The translations under genes were made by a program, and so were the position numbers. Of a stretch of DNA of 19,122 bases, positions 15,322-19,122 are shown piece after piece. The notes under the pieces are model-generated. The model saw only the letters and a program-made list of their open reading frames with translations, did not search any database and was not told the origin of the DNA. Source of the stretch: Coriobacteriaceae bacterium (GTDB taxonomy: Bacteria; Actinomycetota; Coriobacteriia; Coriobacteriales; Eggerthellaceae); the NCBI GenBank assembly GCA_004555335.1, contig SFII01000039.1, positions 1 through 19,122 of the forward strand, written 5' to 3'. The first letter of the stretch is position 1, and each line of letters begins with the position of its first letter.

Positions 15322-15690
15322 CTACCAGCAGTCTGATATGGGGTAATCGTTTTCTCCGACACGGGGGGCGTCCCCGATTTCGAAATCCATTTTGTTTCCG
15401 CGCTGCGCGTTGCAGATCCAATGAGCTGGTCTCAAGTTGTTGAGATCGTTCGCGCATGCTTCTGGCGAGGGGTACCCGTACTCTTTCCATCGCGACACTG
15501 GAACTATCTCATCGATGACGAACGAGAACGGATGCATGTGGTCTGACGGTTGGTCGTACCTGATGGGGCCTCGTGCTCCTTTGCATATCCCGCACGGAAG
15601 TCCCATTGCCTTGAACCTCTGCCTTTGCTTGCCCCTCCGGGACCCATTGCTCCTTCGAGGGTTGTACCCCGGTTTGCGGTACCCCGCCAC
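15322..15690 (-). CDS. HNH endonuclease, packaging-associated
   Basis: A 122-residue protein from a GTG at 15690, with GGAGGGG nine bases upstream. After a basic start (MAGYRKPGYNPRRSNGSRRG) it has CGIC at 33-36, VIDEIVPVSRW at 58-68, NDLNNLRPAHWICNAQRGNK at 81-100, and Cys93. These are the zinc and beta-beta-alpha-metal parts of an HNH nuclease. The usual Asp-His is Asp-Glu here, a variant I know from other phage HNH proteins. Such nucleases next to terS-terL in cos phages work with the terminase in cutting cos during packaging. Confidence 0.9.
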   Translation of the reverse strand: MAGYRKPGYNPRRSNGSRRGKQRQRFKAMGLPCGICKGARGPIRYDQPSDHMHPFSFVIDEIVPVSRWKEYGYPSPEACANDLNNLRPAHWICNAQRGNKMDFEIGDAPRVGENDYPISDCW

Positions 15691-15693
15691 TGA

Positions 15694-15888
15694 TTAGAGC
15701 CCCTCCACGCTATAGCGCTGGAAGAAACAATCGATTACATCCCGCTTGCTCGGGCTGTAACGTTTCCGATATCGCTTCCGCTCTGCACTTGACTGACTCC
15801 ATCCGATGCGGCCGATGGCGCGCAGCATCGCCAAACTCATGACGGTGTCGTACCTACTCGCAATCTCGTAGAGCATGCGGACATCCAC
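15694..15888 (-). CDS. Small basic hypothetical protein
   Basis: I start this at the GTG at 15888 because GGTGAT lies seven bases before it, giving 64 residues (MDVRMLYEIASRYDTVMSLAM...). An ATG at 15909 and a further ATG at 15948 are alternatives, but the latter would read through a hairpin. The protein is helical and basic, with RKRYRKRYSPSKRD near the middle/end, which suggests nucleic-acid binding. I do not recognise a family. It ends three bases before the HNH start and follows the repeat array, so it is the first gene of the late unit if a promoter lies there. Confidence 0.6.
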   Translation of the reverse strand: MDVRMLYEIASRYDTVMSLAMLRAIGRIGWSQSSAERKRYRKRYSPSKRDVIDCFFQRYSVEGL

Positions 15889-15913
15889 GGAAACGATCAC
15901 CCCCGGCATGCAA

Positions 15914-15945
15914 AGGGCCGCCCGGTCATCAACTCGAGCGGCCCT
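15914..15945 (-). terminator. Hairpin after the regulator and repeat array (possible terminator)
   Basis: On the minus strand AGGGCCGC and GCGGCCCT form a perfect 8-bp GC-rich stem with a 16-base loop, followed by only two or three Ts. The stem is strong but the loop is long and the T tract weak, so it is either a moderate terminator for early transcripts or an attenuator/operator before the small basic gene. It lies about 40 bases past the repeat array, downstream in the direction of transcription. Confidence 0.45.
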
Positions 15946-15985
15946 CATGGAATTCTTGCAAGCCTAGTGATAACACCGAAACGGA

Positions 15986-16041
15986 CTACAAAGAACTACA
16001 ACTTTCTACAAAGTTCTACAATCTTCTACAATTTTGTGCAA
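15986..16041. repeat. Helically phased CTACAA hexamer array
   Basis: On the plus strand CTACAA occurs at 15986, 15996, 16006, 16016 and 16026, each exactly 10 bases apart, with a degenerate sixth unit GTGCAA at 16036. On the minus strand the unit is TTGTAG. The 4-base spacers differ, being A/T-rich, so this is not a simple tandem duplication; only the hexamer is held constant. It begins at the base next to the regulator's stop codon and precedes the late genes. Sites on one face of the helix are expected for cooperative protein binding. Confidence 0.87.
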
Positions 16042-16527
16042 TCAGATGGCGCTTGGAAGATTTCGCTCGCGTTCCGGCATCAGATCGTAGTAGTCCAACA
16101 GGGCGCGCGACCTGATCGCCATGACATTCGAATACGAGCACCCGAGCCGCATTGCAACGTCTGACCAGTTACCGCACGGCATGATGTAGTAATCCATCAC
16201 AAGCACGCTCTCATCGCTTCGCTCGAGCATGGCTGCAGCTGCAGCGGCCTCGCGCACAAGCGCGTCCCACTCTCCGAGCATTTCCTCGAACCGTGCGCTC
16301 ATCTTATCGGCGGAATCTATTCCAGCGGCAAGCCTTCCCGATCCATCGTCGGCGCATCCACGGAGACCCATCGATGAGTAATCGATACCCCTCACCTGGT
16401 ACATGTTCCGCCTTAAATCCTCGATGCGTTCGCGCATCGCCTCTGCCTTGAAGTATGAATTCCGCACGCGCTCGAGGTACACGCGTGCAACATCGCGCTT
16501 GAAATCATCGAGTTCTTCACTGTGCAT
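16042..16527 (-). CDS. RinA/ArpU-like late-gene transcription regulator
   Basis: A 161-residue protein with AAGGAG six bases before the ATG. Residues 1-~50 are a charged helix (DFKRDVARVYLERVRNSYFKAEAMRERIEDLRR), then 'YQVRGIDYSSMG', a second helical part, and at the C-terminus 'DYYIMPCGNWSDVAMRLGCSYSNVMAIRSRALLDYYDLMP', a helix-turn-helix like sigma factor region 4. This layout is that of the DUF1492/RinA/ArpU family, which in phages of Gram-positive bacteria switches on the terminase and structural genes. It stops right at the phased repeat array and just before the late module, so the array is a likely binding site. The family call is by motif and size; the activation role is inference. 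Confidence 0.78.
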   Translation of the reverse strand: MHSEELDDFKRDVARVYLERVRNSYFKAEAMRERIEDLRRNMYQVRGIDYSSMGLRGCADDGSGRLAAGIDSADKMSARFEEMLGEWDALVREAAAAAAMLERSDESVLVMDYYIMPCGNWSDVAMRLGCSYSNVMAIRSRALLDYYDLMPERERNLPSAI

Positions 16528-16545
16528 CGCGTGCTCCTTCGCTTA

Positions 16546-16938
16546 CTAGAACGGTATATCCTGCTCGTAGACCATTGGCGTTTCAGATCCGAACGTGCTT
16601 GCAACCATAGCAGCGTTGTCATCTCCAGCGCTGACGCTCTGGTAGTGCACCTGCTGTGCTTGCTGCTCCCTGAACTCGGGAGCCACGGCATCGGCATTGC
16701 TTCGGCGCTGCATCAGCTCGATATCATCAATGACGACATCGATTCTGCTTCGCTTGACTCCGTCCTTCTCCCATTGGTTCCAGCGGAGCCTGCCTTCGAT
16801 TGCCTGTCCCGTCTGCTGGTTCCTGATACGGTCGTTAACTGCAATCGAGAACGAGAGCACGGCAGAACCGTTGGCGGTCTTGCGAATCTCTGGATTGCGC
16901 GTGATGTTTCCGCAGAGGAATACCTTGTTGATGGACAT
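16546..16938 (-). CDS. ssb: Single-stranded DNA-binding protein with internal deletion
   Basis: A 130-residue SSB starting MSINKVFLCGNITRNPEIRKTANGSAVLSFSIAVNDRIRNQQTG, with GAGGTGA just before the ATG, and ending in the acidic tip DIPF that binds partner proteins. After the QQTG of the L23 region the text goes straight to QAIEGRLRWNQWEKDGVKRSRIDVVIDDIELM. In normal SSBs about 32-40 residues, carrying a core strand, a helix and stacking Trp/Phe residues (E. coli Trp54 and Phe60), lie between them. The frame is intact, so the loss is an in-frame deletion. DNA binding may be impaired or altered. It lies between a small gene and the regulator. Confidence 0.88.
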   Translation of the reverse strand: MSINKVFLCGNITRNPEIRKTANGSAVLSFSIAVNDRIRNQQTGQAIEGRLRWNQWEKDGVKRSRIDVVIDDIELMQRRSNADAVAPEFREQQAQQVHYQSVSAGDDNAAMVASTFGSETPMVYEQDIPF

Positions 16939-16968
16939 ATAGTCACCTCTTCCAAAAAGATTGTCCCA

Positions 16969-17235
16969 TTAATGAGACTGATTTGATCTATCGATTAACT
17001 TGTACGTCCCGTTGATTCTCAACCTCTTCAGCCTTTCAAGCGTCCGCTCCCCGCCTTCCTTGCCGAATACCGTGAGCTTCTGGCCAGGGATGGTGATCTC
17101 GTAGACCAATTTCTCTTCGAGATTCCTCCGCTTCCAAGACTCTCGAAGTATTCGCTCGGTCTCTTCCATCTTCGCTCTGAGTTCGCTCGGAATCTCGTGT
17201 TTCTCAGGCCCGAAGCCCTGCTCTAAACCATCCAT
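16969..17235 (-). CDS. Small hypothetical protein between integrase and ssb
   Basis: From the ATG at 17235 this gives 88 residues, MDGLEQGFGPEKHEIPSELRAKMEETERILRESWKRRNLEEKLVYEITIPGQKLTVFGKEGGERTL.... A TTG at 17250 is an alternative with a weak GGA-type site. It has an N-terminal charged helix (residues ~18-45), then a short strand pair and 'ERLKRLRINGTYKLIDRSNQSH'. I do not recognise a family. It begins about 156 bases after the integrase stop, beside a 7-bp dyad at 17261-17281, so it may be under separate control from the integrase. It precedes ssb by about 30 bases. Confidence 0.6.
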   Translation of the reverse strand: MDGLEQGFGPEKHEIPSELRAKMEETERILRESWKRRNLEEKLVYEITIPGQKLTVFGKEGGERTLERLKRLRINGTYKLIDRSNQSH

Positions 17236-17391
17236 AAGGCCACCGTCCAAACGTATCTTCCAGATAACTGCTTCTTATCTGCCAGGAGACTCGGCGCGTT
17301 CTCGGTAATACTCGCTTCCACCTGCGGTTTCATGGTCGATGCGGAAACGATATACAATTGCACGGTTGGCACGCTTTTGGCACATGCAGAA
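17236..17391. other. Non-coding gap after integrase: dyad and TTGGCAC repeats (att candidate)
   Basis: These ~156 bases hold no credible gene. CAGATAA-(7)-TTATCTG at 17261-17281 is a perfect 7-bp dyad before the small gene. TTGGCAC occurs at 17366-17372 and 17377-17383, 11 bases apart, with a degenerate TTGCAC at 17358-17363, just after the integrase stop. Short direct repeats beside an integrase gene are typical of arm-type sites, so this could be part of attP if the sequence is a phage rather than an integrated genome. The evidence is weak. Confidence 0.35.
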
Positions 17392-18585
17392 TCACAGTCC
17401 GTTGCATGCGAGCCTAGCCATCGCATCGTTGAATATCTGAGCCGCTGCGGCATCGCGTCCAGGCATCATATGGGCGTAGATCCTAAGCGTCGTTGCTTCA
17501 TCTGCATGGCCGAGCCGCTCGCTTACAGTCTTGATATCGCAGCCGTTTGCTATGAGCCATGATGCATGCGTATGGCGCAGGCTGTGGAAGGTGACTGAGC
17601 GCGGAAGGCCGCATGCATCGCGCATCGCGCTGAACATCCTCGAAACATCGGTCGGACGCATTACCGACCCGTCGCACGTAACCAAAGGAGCCGAAGCGTT
17701 GAGCCTGCCGAACGCGGCGTCCTGCCTTGCTGCGATGCCGTCTATAACCTTCAGATCATGCGCTGTAATTGAAACGTTCCTGCACTTGCGTCCCTTCGTA
17801 ACATCTCGGCGCACGGGTTTGCTCCCGTTCTGCTCGACCACGTTGCCGCCGACATGGACGAACATGCGCGCCCTGTCGATATCTCGGCGCCTGAGGGCGC
17901 ATATCTCACCGACCCTCATTCCGGTAACGAGCGAGAGCCACGATGCGAACGCGCAGGCAGCTTCCCTCGCACCTACTGCTCTCGAAATGTCCGCATCGAG
18001 TCCATGGGCTATCGCATCGGAAAGAGCCGCGAAGTCCCACTCCGTAACGAACGATGCCTCATGCCGCTCCGGTGATGGCTTGGTCACAAGCACCATCGGG
18101 TTGGTATCGCAGATACCCGCATCGACGAAATGGTTGTATGCGCCGCGCAGGAACTGATGGACTGCAAGCACGCTGTTCCGCGAGAGGCCGGCGCCACCTT
18201 CATCCTTCGGCTGCAACAACTTCTGCTCGAAGCGGTTCATGTCCATGACGGTAACGCTCCTTGCATCGGCTCGCCCGATGTACTTCGAAACATAACGGAC
18301 GAATAACCGGTAGCTCCTGATGCTGTTCGGGCTCGCCCCGTTCCGCTCGCGCAGCTCCACGTAATCGCACAGCAGATCGGCAAGCTTTGCGCTTCGAACA
18401 GCTCCGTTTGCAGTAAGGTTCGCAGCCCACGTCCTCGCAAGCTCCAGCGCCTCGGACTCGCTTGCCGCATTCGGGAATCGCTTGTAAGGTCTTATCGGCT
18501 TTCCGAGCGCGTTCCTTCCAAGGTAAAGGCGGCATTCCCAGATACCGCCCTTTCCCTTGCTCACGCTCACATTGGGAGCAATCAA
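17392..18585 (-). CDS. int: Tyrosine-type phage integrase
   Basis: I start this at the TTG at 18585 (397 residues), because GAGG lies seven bases before it and the TTG overlaps the DUF3310 stop; an ATG 38 codons earlier would overlap the DUF3310 gene deeply. Residues ~10-60 look like an arm-binding domain (KGKGGIWECRLYLGRN...KPIRPYKRF), then a SAM-like core-binding domain (KLADLLCDYVELRERNGASPNSIRSYRLF). The catalytic residues are Arg224 (TGMRVGEIC), His334 and Arg337 (HSLRHTH), His360 (LGH) and the nucleophile Tyr370 (RIYAHMM). All key residues are present. It would recombine attP with attB, which makes the phage temperate. Unusually, it lies inside the leftward gene array, not next to a genome end. 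Confidence 0.95.
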   Translation of the reverse strand: MIAPNVSVSKGKGGIWECRLYLGRNALGKPIRPYKRFPNAASESEALELARTWAANLTANGAVRSAKLADLLCDYVELRERNGASPNSIRSYRLFVRYVSKYIGRADARSVTVMDMNRFEQKLLQPKDEGGAGLSRNSVLAVHQFLRGAYNHFVDAGICDTNPMVLVTKPSPERHEASFVTEWDFAALSDAIAHGLDADISRAVGAREAACAFASWLSLVTGMRVGEICALRRRDIDRARMFVHVGGNVVEQNGSKPVRRDVTKGRKCRNVSITAHDLKVIDGIAARQDAAFGRLNASAPLVTCDGSVMRPTDVSRMFSAMRDACGLPRSVTFHSLRHTHASWLIANGCDIKTVSERLGHADEATTLRIYAHMMPGRDAAAAQIFNDAMARLACNGL

Positions 18586-18827
18586 TCGCTTACCTCGAAG
18601 CACTCGATCATCTGATCGATGATATGCCTTGCCTTCAACAGGTCGTCGACGCCGTTCTTCTTCGGCCAGCGCCACAGGTATTCTGCGGCAGTCTGCCACT
18701 TATGGCAGAGCACGTTTCCTGCCGAACCTTCGAACTCGATACCGGATACCATCGACTTGATCGCCCTGTCGCATGTGATGATCCCATCGCCTGCGTAGTG
18801 CTCGGGGCACTTGACCTCATTCAACAT
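18582..18827 (-). CDS. DUF3310 family phage protein
   Basis: An 81-residue protein with the family's pattern CPEHYAGDGIITCDRAIKSM...GNVLCHKWQTAAEYLWRWPKKNGVDDLLKARHIIDQMI. Typical features are the HY near the start, the 'GN' and 'YLWR..KNG..DL.KA' block. DUF3310 proteins are common in early regions of phages of Gram-positive bacteria; some are linked to nucleotide metabolism or replication, but the role is not settled. It overlaps the upstream gene by 11 bases, and its stop overlaps the integrase start, so all three are coupled. Confidence 0.9.
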   Translation of the reverse strand: MLNEVKCPEHYAGDGIITCDRAIKSMVSGIEFEGSAGNVLCHKWQTAAEYLWRWPKKNGVDDLLKARHIIDQMIECFEVSD

Positions 18828-19122
18828 TGCCTATCACCTTCGCCCCGCAATCGCAACAGTAGTTCACGCTGTCGCTGCACGGTTCCAATCCACCGCATTC
18901 GCTGCAGAACCAAACATGCCTATCCGCGTCCCATATGTATTTGCACGTGCGCTCGGTTTCTGGTTCGTGGCGCATCAGCTTGCCAATGCGATCGATGGCC
19001 TGATCTGGCGTGTGTCCGTCCCATTCGGGCGCAAACTCCAATTCCTTGCACTCGAACATATCCCAATAAGGATCGATGTAGTAGTGATAGCTTGCCTGAC
19101 CGTCTTGTGTGTTGATACCGAC
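18817..19122 (-). CDS. Zinc-ribbon phage protein (cut by right edge)
   Basis: The frame is open from the window edge to the stop at 18817, giving at least 101 residues: VGINTQDGQASYHYYIDPYWDMFECKELEF... in the new part. An internal ATG at 19059 lacks a good ribosome site and the upstream text looks real (YHYYIDPYWDMF), so the gene starts beyond the window. The C-terminal ~30 residues hold CSEC and CCDC pairs, a four-Cys zinc ribbon (WFCSECGG...NYCCDCGAKV). Proteins of this type are small early-gene products of many phages with unknown targets. It overlaps DUF3310 by 11 bases. Confidence 0.82.
   Translation of the reverse strand, partial: VGINTQDGQASYHYYIDPYWDMFECKELEFAPEWDGHTPDQAIDRIGKLMRHEPETERTCKYIWDADRHVWFCSECGGLEPCSDSVNYCCDCGAKVIGNVE

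Noticed and set aside
17223..17453. 76-codon minus-strand frame across the integrase end
   Set aside because: It overlaps the integrase C-terminus in another frame and the dyad/repeat region. The text has no coherent pattern.
18586..18699. Longer integrase start (ATG 38 codons upstream of the TTG)
   Set aside because: It would lie wholly inside the DUF3310 gene, the extra residues (ADCRRIPVALAEEERRRRP) look like off-frame translation, and the TTG has a better ribosome site.

Overview
The window is the structural half of a temperate siphophage (prophage or phage genome) of a high-GC host. Every gene I accept lies on the minus strand, so the genome reads from right to left. The high GC, GTG and TTG starts, strong GGAGGTGA-type ribosome sites and the style of the SSB, connector and tail proteins suggest an actinobacterial host, perhaps Coriobacteriia. 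That host call is inference. No tRNA, rRNA, CRISPR array or insertion sequence was seen.

Layout, right to left. (1) Early/accessory end, 16.0-19.1 kb: a zinc-ribbon protein cut by the window edge, a DUF3310 protein, a tyrosine integrase coupled to it through an overlapping TTG start, a small hypothetical gene, an SSB-like protein lacking the middle of its OB fold, and a RinA/ArpU-like regulator with a sigma-region-4-like helix-turn-helix. (2) Control and packaging region, 14.9-16.0 kb: five CTACAA hexamers (a degenerate sixth) repeated every 10 bp, a hairpin, a small basic protein, an HNH endonuclease, a 166-bp palindrome-rich gap that is a cos candidate, and the probable small terminase. (3) Head module, 7.4-14.9 kb: large terminase, portal, a MuF-like head protein with a C-terminal HExxH metallopeptidase-like domain, a 60-residue ORF, an intrinsic terminator, scaffold, HK97-fold major capsid and five small head-completion/connector proteins. 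(4) Tail module, 1-7.4 kb: tail tube, tail-assembly chaperones joined by a -1 frameshift at A-AAA-AAA, tape measure, distal tail protein, baseplate hub-like protein, two very acidic small proteins, and a further tail protein cut by the left edge.

The genes form nearly gapless units with 1-11 bp overlaps. The order HNH-TerS-TerL-portal-MuF-scaffold-capsid-connectors-tube-chaperones-tape measure-Dit-hub is the standard cos-type siphophage plan. The regulator and phased repeat array just upstream look like the switch for late transcription.

The most interesting points are the MuF-metallopeptidase fusion followed by a small ORF and terminator (a candidate phage-borne toxin/immunity cargo), the helically phased repeat array, the SSB with a deleted core, the integrase placed inside an early transcription unit, and the canonical frameshift site.
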